DNA of 27,631 nucleotides from Schoenoplectus triqueter (lineage: Eukaryota; Streptophyta; Magnoliopsida; Poales; Cyperaceae): NCBI GenBank assembly GCA_964058805.1, contig CAXKVV010000948.1, positions 1 to 27,631 on the forward strand, in the 5' to 3' direction. A model generated the notes under the pieces. That model saw nothing but the letters and a program-made list of their open reading frames with translations. It made no database searches and had not been told where the DNA came from. This document shows positions 1 through 10,640 of this stretch, piece after piece. Every line of letters starts with the position of its first letter. Within the stretch, counting starts at the first letter, position 1. A program made the translations under genes and the position numbers.

Positions 1-1067
1 TGAGGGTAGCCCCTTGCCTATTAGGCACATAGGTATTGTGAAGCTTCGCTCACCCTTATGAAGTCCTGAGTAAAACTCATCTTTGATGTTGAACAACACC
101 TAGAGCTCTCGATTTTCCTTAGTTATCGGGCATATGAGGTTTGTTGCTTGAGTTCGTAAGTTATTCTCTTTTGAAATATTTTTTTTCATCGCTCCACATT
201 TCCATTCTCATAATGGAGTTCGTCCAAGTACACTTGGGATAGAATGAAAGGACCATGATTCAAACATTGTAGGGATCTCAGTTCCTTTTTGTCTATTTTC
301 ATCTTTTGTTCTCTAATACTATGATTTTTTTATCGTCGAAGATGTGTGAAATCAAGCGGAAGAGATTACACCGACAAGATATACGTATCATAAAATTATT
401 GTATCATTAAAATACATATCGTAATAAGATACAAAACAATATAGACACGATTCTTATGATTCTTCTCTCTACCGATACAAAGTATAAATTCACATCCTTA
501 ACCATTTATATCATATCAAAAAGTACGATTCGTATCACGAAGATATTAATTTCTATGATTTCAAGCATTTGGGATCAAACTAAAAACAGTTAAGAGAACC
601 AGTAAGATATTTTTAACGGACGATTTTCTAAGCGGGCTAATATTAAATTGAAAGGCCAATTCTATTGGAAGTACCGCAATGCTCACAATTTAACATAGAT
701 GACAGAGCGGTTATTCAATATATGAAAGTATATATTTATCAAAAAAATATTCTAATTTTATCAGTCTGCCTAATCACGTCTCTTGATTATTATATAATAA
801 TATAACATATATAGTAGCATTATTGTTAGAAAACTGTTTAACAAAATTATTCAAATTATTCAAACCCCTCCCCCACCCCAATAAAAAGTACAAATTAATA
901 TGCAGCAGAGAATGTTCGTGCATGACAACCTAACATACATCCATAGTAGTATTTTTTTTTGTCTGAAGACGTCAATATTCATACCAATAATTTTGCATTT
1001 GTCAAAGTTAATTTCCTTCCTGACAATCGCTCAAAACCCAACATAAAATAGTGAAGTTTCATTTTTG
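1..1067. other. AT-rich gene-free stretch
   Basis: I see no coding exon here on either strand: no open frame of useful length and no recognisable protein motif. The first 60 bases hold a short palindromic patch (TGCCTATTAGGCA, roughly 17-29) that may be the edge of a repeat lying outside the window. The rest is AT-rich with short homopolymer runs. Confidence 0.6.
1058..1067. repeat. Target site duplication, left copy
   Basis: TTCATTTTTG, identical to the copy at 1350-1359. The pair directly abuts the inverted-repeat ends of the MITE at 1068-1349. Confidence 0.85.
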
Positions 1068-1349
1068 CAGTTTTTTATATAATAATTATATTATTAATAA
1101 TAAGAGTGATAAAAATAAATTTTAAAATTTACGAATGGCAGCGCGCCACTGACGGTGACGCAGAGCAAACGCGTCACTGTCAGTGACGTCTTTAGTGGTT
1201 GATCGACAGTAATAATGTTAATCCAACGGTAATAGATCGTGATCAAGATGAACAAGAGCAAACCAGTGACACGCTGTTATTCGTAGATTTCAAATTTTAA
1301 TTTTATCACTCTTATTATTAATAATATAATTATTATATAAAAAAAACTG
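1068..1349. mobile_element. Mutator-like MITE with ~80-bp terminal inverted repeats
   Basis: A 282-bp non-coding element. The left end reads CAGTTTTTTATATAATAATT and the right end, read on the minus strand, gives almost the same sequence. The inverted repeats continue for about 80 bp (left about 1068-1148, right about 1268-1349), including the shared segment TTAATAATAAGAGTGATAAA. A 10-bp direct repeat, TTCATTTTTG, flanks it at 1058-1067 and 1350-1359. A 9-11-bp target duplication with long inverted repeats is the hallmark of Mutator-like (MULE) elements. There is no room for a transposase. The GC-richer core (1140-1280) has repeated GTCACTG/CAGTGAC motifs. The close match of the two arms suggests a fairly recent insertion. 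Confidence 0.85.
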
Positions 1350-1359
1350 TTCATTTTTG
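1350..1359. repeat. Target site duplication, right copy
   Basis: TTCATTTTTG, identical to 1058-1067. Together they fix the boundaries of the 282-bp MITE. Confidence 0.85.
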
Positions 1360-1456
1360 TATATAGAGCGCATCAATTTATTAAAAGCCCCGTTCAGAAG
1401 CTTCCCTTCACACGAGTTTAAATGGGTTTTTGAACCCAATGGGCCGAATTTTCCAC

Positions 1457-1682
1457 GCCCCGTTCGGAGCTCGATTCTCAAATATGGGATTGGGGTTTTT
1501 ATCCCATCTTTGTACCCAAATCCTTCACAAATGAATGAAAATAATTAATTCAATTCAACCGAATAAATTTTTTTCCAAGCTAATATTGCTTCTATTTGGG
1601 AAGCCACAACGTGTTCTAGTTGAAATCCACACCCACAGAGATTCTCTCCCACCTAAAACGTTGCATCCGAACATGGCCTAGT
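1457..1682. mobile_element. Possible degenerate MITE (GCCCCGTTCGGA ends)
   Basis: The left end GCCCCGTTCGGAGC at about 1457 is loosely mirrored on the minus strand at about 1668-1682 (GGCCATGTTCGGATGC). A related GCCCCGTTCAGAAGC also occurs at about 1387. 'GTTCGGA'-type termini are common on plant DNA-transposon MITEs. I could not find a convincing target duplication, so this is only a candidate. It lies in the upstream region of the AIG2-like gene. Confidence 0.2.
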
Positions 1683-2035
1683 AAGCACTTCATAGCAATA
1701 GTTGCGCAAACTAGATCTACAGTTTCAGCACGAGCGTTCCTCACTATAATCAAACAAATTGTACCTGTTTGTCGAGATAGTTTATATTTTTGTGCACTCA
1801 GCATAGTTTAGCTTGTAGTCACACGCTGACACGCAATGCAACGAAGACATAATTTATTCTGAACAGACCATGTTAATGTATTTGTTGGCATATATTTTTC
1901 AAAGGGAGAATCGGAATCATAAAAACCAAAAGAGGCGAAAATTTCAGGAAGAAATTCCGAGAGTGAGAACTGAGAAACATCGTTTTTTTTCCGAAAGGGT
2001 AAGAAAAAGAGAGACGCTATCCAAAAATAAAAAAT

Positions 2036-2077
2036 AAAAAGAGAGAGAGGAAGAGGGGGGAGAGAGAGAGATCCGAC
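2036..2077 (+). promoter_or_regulatory. GA-repeat leader upstream of AIG2-like gene
   Basis: A nearly pure purine tract of GA repeats and short G runs immediately precedes the ATG at 2078, so it is probably part of the 5' UTR. GA/CT-rich leaders and core promoters are common in plants. I see no clear TATA box at the expected distance. Confidence 0.5.
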
Positions 2078-3464
2078 ATGACGGCGGCGATGTCGTCGGC
2101 GTTGGGGCCACACAACGTGTTTGTGTACGGAAGCCTGATGGCGGAGGAGGTGGTGCACGTTCTCCTCACGCGCGTGCCTCCTTCTTCTCCGGCTATCGTC
2201 CCCAACTTGTACTGCTATTTCTATCGATTCCTTGCAAAAAGATCGTGCATGTTCTTGTTTCATCCTACTGACAATTCAATTGGTTTTGATGTTGTGCAGT
2301 CACCGATTCAGCATAAAAGACCGTGTTTACCCCGCAATTTTACCTGTAGAAAATAAGACTGTTTCTGGAAAGGTTGGTTCCCCTTCTCCCCTGTACCACT
2401 CGAGGATAGATTATTACGTTTGTTGTGTGTAAAATTGAAGTGCAAAATTGCTGCACTGGAGATTCCATTGAAGTCTTGTTACCGACAATTAACTGAACCT
2501 TTATTCACTATAATCAATTAGTGAGCTCAAAAAACGGGCTGATTTTTGTATCAACTACCTAATTGCCACCCCATTTTCAATGATCCAACCAATTTGGTCA
2601 AGATTTAAGCTTTAGGATTATTTGGAGATCAACAACAGATGCTCAGAAGAGATTCAACCTTTTGTTTGTGTAATAATACTAATATATTGTTCTACTCCTG
2701 AGATGGTACTGATCTAATATGCTGTCTACCCTGAGATATCTATGGCTTAATGTTTGTTTGTTCATTGTATTTAGGTAATTAAGGGGTTGACCGATGATGA
2801 ATTAGAAATACTAGATAATTTTGAAGATGTGGAGTATGTCAGGAGATCAGTTGAGATATCTTTGCTTGTAAGTCTGATATCATTAGAATCACAACTCAAC
2901 TTGGATCTCTTCATTTTAAGCATCACTTGAGAAACTATATTCACCATCCAGACTGGATTATCGTCTAAATAGGTTGATTAACAATGATGGTGCAGGACAC
3001 ATCAGAGAAAATGCTTGCTGAGGCGTACATTTGGAGTAATGAAAATGACCCCGAGTTGTACGGAGAATGGGATTTTGAGGTAAACTTGATATTTTTCCAT
3101 GCAAATTACACTTCACATAGAGCATACAAACTTATTATGTGAATTTTCTTTCTGGATACTGAGGTTGTTCATGTCAGGGGACTGAAAACTGAGCCTTCTC
3201 TATCCTCAATTGATCAGAAACTGGTAATGTTACAACTGCAGTAGAACTTTTGTTAGGCATGAACTCTGGAATGCTTTTCCCAGTTCATCTTTGTACCAGA
3301 TAAGTTGAGGTGAATTGTTGTAGGAGTGGAAGCGCTTGCACATGGAGGACTTTTTGAAGATGACGAAGGGTTTTATGGAGATTCTGGGGGAACCGGACTT
3401 GACAAAGACCCGAGTAGAAACCTATGAATCTTTCTACAAAGAGGATTCCTCTACAGATATGTGA
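2078..3464 (+). CDS. AIG2-like protein (gamma-glutamylcyclotransferase-like fold)
   Basis: Five coding exons: 2078-2208, 2300-2372, 2775-2867, 2996-3079 and 3324-3464, together 522 nt and 173 aa. All introns are GT-AG and the frame stays open. The N-terminus has the family signature FVYGSLM (residues 15-21), the nucleotide/peptide-binding loop of the GGCT/AIG2 fold. Then come PNFHRFSIKDRVYPAILP (from about residue 42) and LDNFEDVEYVRR (about 81-92), whose glutamates sit where the family's catalytic acid is expected. The C-terminal extension (EWDFEEWK onward) is typical of plant AIG2-like proteins, and 173 aa is the usual length. AIG2 was first described as an avirulence-induced Arabidopsis gene; the biochemical activity of plant members is not settled. 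A second Met (residue 5) could also be used. Family assignment is firm; the substrate is unknown. Confidence 0.88.
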
Positions 3465-5631
3465 CCAGAGTCTCCAAATTTCTTTTATATACAAGACCAC
3501 AATTACAATTCTTGTGATAAGAGAGACCCATCACACTATTGTGCTCTCACAAAAGATTGAATGTGAATACATTATTGGATAAATGATATCGTTGACACTT
3601 GCTATATTCTGCAAACCAGTAGAGATGTTGCTGTCTTAAATAACTATATAGTCTGCTGCATGCAGTTTGTATTTATCGGTTCATCTTTATAGTCTTAAAT
3701 AGTTCAAAGTTGGTTACAGTTCCTTTGTTGTTGTTGTTGGTAGTGGTTATGGTTTCAATACCAGTAATTCTGGAGAAGGGTTAGCACCTCCAATGGACTG
3801 CCTGTTTAAGCAAGACTGCTTAACTACAAATCTAGAATAGCTCTTAACTTACGGTAAGAACTATTTTACCTATGGCCTATAGAAGAATTACTGGTATTTT
3901 AGATTACTGAGAAGCCTATCCCCCTTGCCAGAATCTGATGATTGTTTTTCTTCCATGGATCGTTCACTGGATTCTGGGCACATGACTACGTACATATGCT
4001 GCACATTATTTGGGCTGTGAGCTTCCTCCTTGTTTACCTTCGGCCTATAGAAGAAAAGTATTTCTCCTCTCCTATAATCAGCATTAGAATATTCAATGAT
4101 TTACTTGCACTTATTCAATACAAAATGTTGAACAAGTGTAAATGACTGGTTAAATGTTACCTGGATTTCGACCTTAGGATCTGGTCTGGTCTTTATCTCC
4201 TCACCTTCTCCCATCTGGACTCACCGCTTCCCATTTCCCTTGTTTCCTACCTCCTCTGTTCCTTTGCTTTCGGTGGAGAGTGAAGGGCGAAGGGAAGCGA
4301 TCATAATTTATACAATTTAATTTTCTTAACCACGCCTTGACGTGGCACTGTGCACGCTCTCTCGAGTGCACAGGTGTCAGTTCAGAGAATCTAGAAGCAC
4401 TATTGGAGTATCCAATTTCAATTATCCAATATCTAGTAGTACCTCCCTTCCAGGGTCAGCCTGACTGGAATAAATTGTTAAATTTAGCCCTTTTAGAAAG
4501 TATGATTTATTTTATTGATAAAATTCATGTGAAATCATCAAAATATTTTAGATTTTTTTTTGTTATTTCAATGTTAAATTACGTGTTTTACGGTTGATTC
4601 GGATATTGTTTATTCCAAGAGGTGTGGTAAAATCTCATTCGATTCTGAAAAATTCATTTTGATCTATTTAAATTTAAATTTAATCTAATCTGATTTAAAA
4701 TAAATAAATTACTCCATTTTTATTGAACCCGATCTAATCCGATTTGAAATCAAATTCAATCAAAATAAATTTATTTTTTTTAAAAAAATCAACATTTAAA
4801 TTATCTCGACTGAACCTAATCCAATTTCTTTTAGAAAATCAAAACCGTCCGAATCCGACCGATTGGTTCCTTAATCTTGAATTGTATTCCCGTTATCATT
4901 TGTTAATTTACCAAGCTATGCTTGGATTTGGCCGTCCTCACTAAAACCAAAACCATCCGAGGATTTCTTCTTTTTCCCTTTCTTTTATTAAGTTAATTCC
5001 AAATATCCTGGCTCATTATTATAGATGGCATTTAATCTTTCAATAATTCTCAAATACCTGGATGTTCTAAACCGATCACAATATGTTTACCTGCTTTTAA
5101 TCTTGGCAGAGAGAATAAACCTTTTTGAGGGGAAGTTTTTTTTTTAACACTCAAAGAAAAATAACATAAACAAATATTTAACTTGAAGTATTGAAAATGT
5201 GAGACCCAATTCACACATTTCGTCTATCCCCCTCAAAAATAAAAATTAGGGGTCAATAAGGAGGCCGATCTGAAATAAGATCCTCCTAGCAATGATTAGA
5301 CTTGAACATTAAGAAATTAACTGTAATTCACGAAGTAATATTTTCTTAGGAAACCCCATTTTCGTACGAGAAAGAGAACAAAGAAGGCAACTGATACACA
5401 TCCAAACTTGGAGAAATAAAAAGAATCCTGTAGCAAAACTTCAATCATTACTCTTCTTACAGTAAATATTTTTACAAGTCTAGATATCATTCTATTCACA
5501 ATGGAAGCAAGTAAATTAGCACCTTTCTGTTGTCAAAACCAAAAAAAAATACATTATTTCCAACCGAAATATTTTTAACCATCAGAAAACTTGGAAACTT
5601 CTATTAATGAGAAAGGGAACAAACCCAATCA
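3465..5631. other. Gene-free intergenic region between AIG2-like gene and APEM9
   Basis: The 3' UTR of the AIG2-like gene should occupy the first part. The two genes converge, so both 3' ends face this gap. I see no convincing exons. There is a 14-bp direct repeat (GGCCTATAGAAGAA, about 3874 and 4039). About 4640-4870 looks like an antisense, decayed copy of the 'GATCGGGTT' repeat family seen at 8160-8400. A 13-bp imperfect inverted repeat (5122-5134 / 5227-5239) brackets an AT-rich stretch. Confidence 0.5.
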
Positions 5632-7803
5632 TCAAGAGACTCTGGGAAGAGCAGGCACTTGTTGTACAGCAGCTAATGGATTCATTTGTACGGAGAAAGC
5701 CAGCATCAGTGCATCAAATGCTGCTTGCTTCAAAGAGTTTATCTGTTTTATTGCTAGGCTGCAAGTATGCATTGATCTCATTAGCAATTTCTAATTCTCA
5801 AAAATATGCCCTCTCATAGACAACCCAACCCCTGGAACCACGTACCAGATGCAACTGTGAAAAACAAAAAGAAAGAAACTAACCTCTTGAAAATACCACC
5901 TCTCTTACGAAGAAGGAAGGACACCCAAAAGAACAAGGAGAAGAAAAGCATAAGCTTTCCACCCCGGATGGCGAATCGCAGTCTTCCAATCTTTATTTTC
6001 ATTGACCGAAACCACCATCGGAAGGGGTCAAAATGGTCACTGCCACATTGAATTGATTGTTGGATGAGCTTGGGAGAGAAGTCTTGCCTTTCTTTATCCC
6101 CTTTCAACTGCTCATTTCCTGTTTCACGCGAATCCACATATGATGATGTTGTGGATGCTCCAGGTGCTGCCTTCTGTGCTGCTTGCTGCTTTTGTGCAGC
6201 TTGCAAGGATTGCAGCTTTCTCAACAACGCCTTATTTAAAAAAACAAGTTCAGTCAAATTTGGACAAGTACCTTACAAGACAGATTGGGTACTGGTACCT
6301 AATGTCGTATAAAGAATACTCAATTAATTTCTTCAAAGCTTTCTTAGGTCACTCTTGTTTTTGTGTTTGAACTATACGTTCACTCAGAACACAATTCAAA
6401 CCAAAATTAACAATATTCAGGGTTATGGTCTCACTGACATAGTTCAACTTGGCAATCTTGACATCATAAATGAAAATATTTGGAATCTGATATATAGAAG
6501 TGATTTATTTGACATTAAAATTGTGCACGAGGAACGATAAGATTTGAAGCATGCTTTACCATTCATCAAACAAATTAGAATTTTCATCTGTTCTAAATTA
6601 ACCTAGTTTTGGGAATACACCATGCAACATGAAAGTATTCTCAAAAAAATTGATACACGGATCAACTTCAATCAAGCAACATAGTAAATTCAGCCAACGT
6701 GCACCAGGCAGAAAGTCCATTTCTATTTAATTAAGCCAAGATGAGGAAGTAAAAGAGTAGGTAAAGTATAGATAAAACCTGACGGCCATCTTGTGGCAAG
6801 TTGGCAGCTTCAACCCAGGATATGGCGAGGTCAGTTCTGTGCGACCACATGCCGAGCAGCTTAACAGTATAAAGCTCTGCCACCTCCAAGTAAAATGAAC
6901 ATGAGATAAAATACTGTCTTATGTGGTCATTTTCTGAAGGGCTGCTTGACAAGTTTTCCGTTTCATCTTCTCGTAACACATAAACCCCTGCATCTATCAT
7001 GTACTCCCACTTTGATAGGTACTCCTCCATTTTTTCTTTCAGCTCAAGTCCAGACCCTTCTGCCACTTGTAAGCTGGCCCTGCAAGATAAAAACAAAATC
7101 AAATGAAATCATAAACCCTTCAACTGCAAATTTCTCTCATGAACCTCCAACCGCAAATTACTGATTCAACATAACAAGTGCACATAGAGGTTTTATGACT
7201 ACAAATTGCTCCAATTGTAGATGATTGACTTTGCTGAGATCAGTACCCGGTCAGGAAAACTTGAACTGGGATAGCCCAGATTGAACCATATCTCTCTTTC
7301 AGCTCAACAAATACTTGCTTTGTCCTGTGATAAATTCAAGAAAAATTTAATTGAGTTCACCATATAGCATAGCAAAACCAAATTGAAGACAAAAAAATAA
7401 ATAACATTAAAACAAAAAAACTCACCTCCCAAGTTCTTTGTAAGACTGAACAATGACCATACCAGCTGAATTCATCATATCAGCAAGCTCGGTATCACCT
7501 ATGGGCCTTTCAAATTCGGAAATTCGGATTATGCGAATGATAGATGATGCCAATATTTCAGCCTCTTCAAACAAACCACGCACCAAGAACCTACACATTC
7601 ATAAATTAGCAACAATTTCGGGGGAACAAGCAAAATTGACAAACTCTAAGAACCACCATAGTTAGTGGCTACAAGAGAGAATTGCTCACAGAAACCTAAA
7701 ATGTTAAAACCTAACTTAAAGAGACGAGAGATAGTCAAAGGAGAAAGTACCGTTCTGCCTCGTCAATTTGATTCCAGATTTGAGATTCCGAGAAGATAGT
7801 CAT
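5632..7803 (-). CDS. APEM9: APEM9-like peroxisome biogenesis membrane protein
   Basis: Six exons on the minus strand: 7751-7803, 7426-7590, 7247-7324, 6779-7079, 5884-6230 and 5632-5758, 1071 nt, 356 aa. All introns are GT-AG and in frame. The family match rests on NSAGMVIVQS (exon 2), WAIPVQVFLTG (exon 3), VAELYTVKLL and LAISWVEAANLPQDGRQ (exon 4), and the C-terminal FSVQMNPLAAVQQVP. These line up in order with Arabidopsis APEM9 as I recall it. In Arabidopsis, APEM9 anchors the PEX1-PEX6 AAA ATPase complex to the peroxisome membrane, a role filled by PEX26/Pex15 in animals and yeast. One hydrophobic segment (about residues 291-306, LMLFFSLFFWVSFLL) followed by basic RKR is the likely tail-side membrane anchor. 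A Q/A/K-rich, probably helical stretch lies at about 207-222. Start: the only in-frame ATG of exon 1. Confidence 0.85.
6231..6778 (-). other. APEM9 intron 4 (548 bp)
   Basis: This is the longest intron of the gene, bounded by GT (minus strand, 6778-6777) and AG (6232-6231). It is AT-rich, and I see no exon or recognisable repeat inside. Confidence 0.7.
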
Positions 7804-8160
7804 GGCTTCCTCTCTCTCTTTTCGTTGTTCTTCGCGCTTCAAAGCCTCAAAGGAGAATCAGAAAAGTGGAAAGAGGAAAAATATACGACTCGCGAGAAGT
7901 CAAGGAGAAACCAAGTCGAATCGCAGGAGGAGAAGCATGTATTCTACATTTCAATTCAGCCTCGCTGATTTCACCAGACGAAATCCAGGAAGCATTGTTT
8001 GGGACTTTGCATAAATAGACGAATGGCCCGATTATTAGAAGCATTTAACGAAGCATGGAATAGCTGGGCCTATTTTGTCCCAACGCATGCTCTTTCATTG
8101 ACGCTTTGTAAAATCTTCCCTATCAATATTAAAAGGTGGTAATCCGGCGGGAGGGTTTAC
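7804..8160. other. Upstream region of APEM9
   Basis: It holds the 5' UTR and promoter of APEM9 read on the minus strand. Short open frames here have no family resemblance. I could not pick a confident TATA box. Confidence 0.45.
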
Positions 8161-8400
8161 ATTTGGGTCGAGTTTGGATTAGATTAATTTAATATAATAA
8201 GAATATTATATTATGGGTCTGAGTGGATCGGGTCAGGTTTAGTATCAAATTGTTTAGTGCCGAGTTATTTTATATTTTTGAGTTATATCGGGTTGGATAT
8301 TGAATTATTTTGGATTTCGAAATGTATCAAGTCGGGTTGAGTAAGATTATTGAGTTGGGTTAGATTTATTTAGTAATTGATATTAACTATTGTATTCATA
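8160..8400. repeat. Degenerate ~60-nt repeat, 'ATCGGGTTGGAT' type, copy A
   Basis: At least two imperfect units share the pattern GAGTTATTTT...ATTTC...TATC(A)GG(G)TTG(A/G). The clearest pieces are GCCGAGTTATTTTATATTTT (about 8261) and GTATCAAGTCGGGTTGAGTA (about 8323). The same pattern recurs at 11765-12010, and more weakly in antisense at 4640-4760. It is non-coding and its origin is unknown to me. Confidence 0.5.
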
Positions 8401-8619
8401 TATTTTCTTATATATTATCATTGATAATGTTTATTACAAAAAGTTTATATTTTTTTAGTACCGCATTATAGTTGTATTTTAATGTGTAATAATATATTTT
8501 GTTGTTGTAAACAATTCTCAATTTTATATTTATCGATTTATAAAATAATTGCATATGAATTTAATTTTTTTGAGTATTTTAAATGCATGATAACCATATT
8601 ACTTGAATTATATAAAGCA

Positions 8620-9068
8620 TCTAAGAATTGGAGGGTCCATTTTTTGTCATGGTAATTTTTTATTATACCCATTTTATCCCTCAATTAGACGGATAATATT
8701 TATTTTTGGTTGATCGAACATTTGTGATCGCGTCCATTGATCTCCTCTTTCTCTCCATTTCTTTCCCATATATACTATTATTTCCATAATATTATTTCTT
8801 TTATTTAGCAACATTGTGCATATTTGGTAAGAAATTAATGGTGATAATATATGTTAGAATAATGTACTTTTCTTGCCATAAAAATCATGAATCGTTAACT
8901 CATATTGTGCAAAAATCTCATCCAAAATTAAATATAGTATTTATTATAAGTTTCTCTATAATTTGGTGAATTTATAATTTAATATTAGATAAATGTGAAT
9001 TTTTTTATTTTATAATATTTTAATATTTAAATAAAAGAGTCTGCTGCAACGTGCGTGTATATAGCTAG
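8620..9068 (+). mobile_element. Candidate non-autonomous Helitron
   Basis: The 3' end CAACGTGCGTGTATATAG then CTAG (9065-9068) followed by T matches the plant Helitron terminus: a GC-containing motif shortly before CTRR, inserted before T. A plausible 5' end is TCTAAGAATTGG at 8620, preceded by A, which gives the expected A^T insertion without target duplication. The interior is AT-rich and non-coding, with no Rep/helicase. The 3' end is more certain than the 5' end, and the subterminal hairpin is weak. Confidence 0.4.
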
Positions 9069-9390
9069 TATTAAGAATACAAATTATGTTAAGTTAAATT
9101 TGTAATAAACAAAGACAACCAAAATAATCTTGAAATCAAAATAAAGAAAAATGAAAGTATTATATCATAACCGTTACAACAGATGACCTCAAAATCTTCT
9201 TAATGTACTACAAACAACGACCGTTGAAATTGTTACCATAATCGTTGTAATGGAATAAATCAAAACCTGTTCAAAACTTATCCAAAAGTTATCATAGTGT
9301 AACTAGTCCATAACCGTTGCAATGGCTGTAGTTCCGTTGCAACTGATAGTTCAAATCTCTTTCAGCTTTTCACAACTATTGATCGGTTTC
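9069..9390. repeat. AACCGTTRCAA-rich repeat, copy A (LTR U3-like)
   Basis: Repeated motifs of the type ACCGTTGCAATGG/AACCGTTAC occur at about 9168, 9220, 9239, 9312 and 9330. The segment GTAGTTCCGTTGCAACTGAT (about 9328) continuing into TAGTTCAAATC recurs at about 10727 with few changes, about 1.4 kb downstream in the same orientation. The second copy sits just in front of an LTR-like block, so this may be a second partial U3 of the same family. Confidence 0.4.
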
Positions 9391-10640
9391 TTATGGTATG
9401 ACAATTATTTCAAATTTTAATCCTAAATACCGATTTTAAATGGGCTGCAAGTATATAACCCGATCGATGCACTACTTAAGGTATCGATCCCACAAGGACA
9501 ACTTGATCTTCTAAATTAAACCTTAATGTTTGAACCTAAGCCATCAAAGATTGGTTTGGTGATTTCAATGATTGTAGCGTAGCAATTGACTATGGTAACA
9601 AAAGAAATAAGATTTGGTCTAGTCAAGAAAATAAAATTCTAGATTTCAGGACACAAGTCATCTTAACGCCATTTCTAAATCAATTTGGGGGTTATAACTT
9701 CATATTACACTAATTTAATCAAAGGGTTTAGGGCACAAGTCAAGTTAGGTCTACAAGTCGATTTGCTTAACAATTACGTATTTAACAAAGTACAAATAAT
9801 CGTAACAATCCTCTAAAATGTTAATCCTTCCTCTCGGACTTGATTAGATCTTAGCGTTTCCTTTTGGTCTAAAATTTAGGTCTCAATTTCTCAATCTCAA
9901 CTTAAATCGTAAAACAAGCATTCAATCAAAGAAATAATAGCAAATAATTGATTCAAAATAATTCTTGAATTAGAAAGCAAGTTTCATGGTTCAACTCTTG
10001 ACTCTAGAGAGGGGATTAACCTCTCACGACAAGAACAAACAAAAAATATATCTTAGAATCAAACCGATAAAAGAGAAGTAGAAAAAGATAAAACATATTG
10101 AAATGAACCCCTGAATCCGATCTCTCCTTCTTCTCCTTATTTTTCTTGCCAAGATCCCTATTTTTTTCCTTCTCAACTCTCTAAGAAAAATATCTAAAAA
10201 TTCAAACTGAAAGAGAAGAAGTAAAAAATAACTGCCTAATTCCCTAAATAGGCGGCCAAAATTGGGTTTCGAAATCGTTGTTTGTGGCTTGCAAAACTTG
10301 TAGAAAATGGTTCTGAGCTGTCAGATTTGCAGCTTCTTTACGGCCCGTAAGAAAAACCTTACGGGTCGCACACCTTCTGGACTTGAATTTTTCTGGACTT
10401 CCTGGCCTCTGTATAGCCCTGTATGACCCGTAAGAAAGTGTTTGCGGTCCGCAAAGATGTGGAATCTACCTTGCCTTGGCTCTGCTTGAAGTCTCGAGCT
10501 CCAATTCGAGATTGATTTGGCTCAATTCTTCTTGTACCTGCATTTAAACACTAAAATAGGACAATATCATGAACTTACATATTTTTAATCTTAATTTAAC
10601 CTAAATACTATATATTTTGATCAATTTTGTAACACTAACC
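9390..10640. repeat. Non-coding interspersed repeat between the two U3-like copies
   Basis: No open frame is present. It holds GGTATCGATCCCACAAGGAC (about 9480), a 'TATCGATCCCACA' phrase that I recall from widespread plant interspersed repeats, although I cannot name the family. Near its right end (10330-10460) lie four degenerate palindromes of the type TTACGGnCCGTAA. Both features suggest decayed retroelement sequence rather than unique DNA. Confidence 0.4.
10336..10458. repeat. Cluster of four degenerate TTACGGSCCGTAA palindromes
   Basis: TTTACGGCCCGTAAG, CTTACGGGTCGCAC, TGACCCGTAAG and TGCGGTCCGCAAA occur within about 120 bp. All four are versions of one self-complementary motif and are unusually GC-rich for the surroundings. 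They could pair as small hairpins or with each other. Confidence 0.55.

Noticed and set aside
1..60. Possible SINE-like edge (GTGAAGCTTCGCTCACCC and a TGCCTATTAGGCA palindrome)
   Set aside because: Too little sequence remains in the window, and no A/B box pair or poly(A)/poly(T) tail can be assigned.
4337..4597. An 86-codon plus-strand open frame in the AIG2-APEM9 gap
   Set aside because: Composition becomes AT-driven after the first part, no domain resemblance is seen, and no splice-linked continuation could be found.
5122..5239. 13-bp imperfect inverted repeat (TTTTTGAGGGG / CCCCTCAAAAA)
   Set aside because: Arms are short and low in complexity and no flanking duplication was found, so chance is a sufficient explanation.
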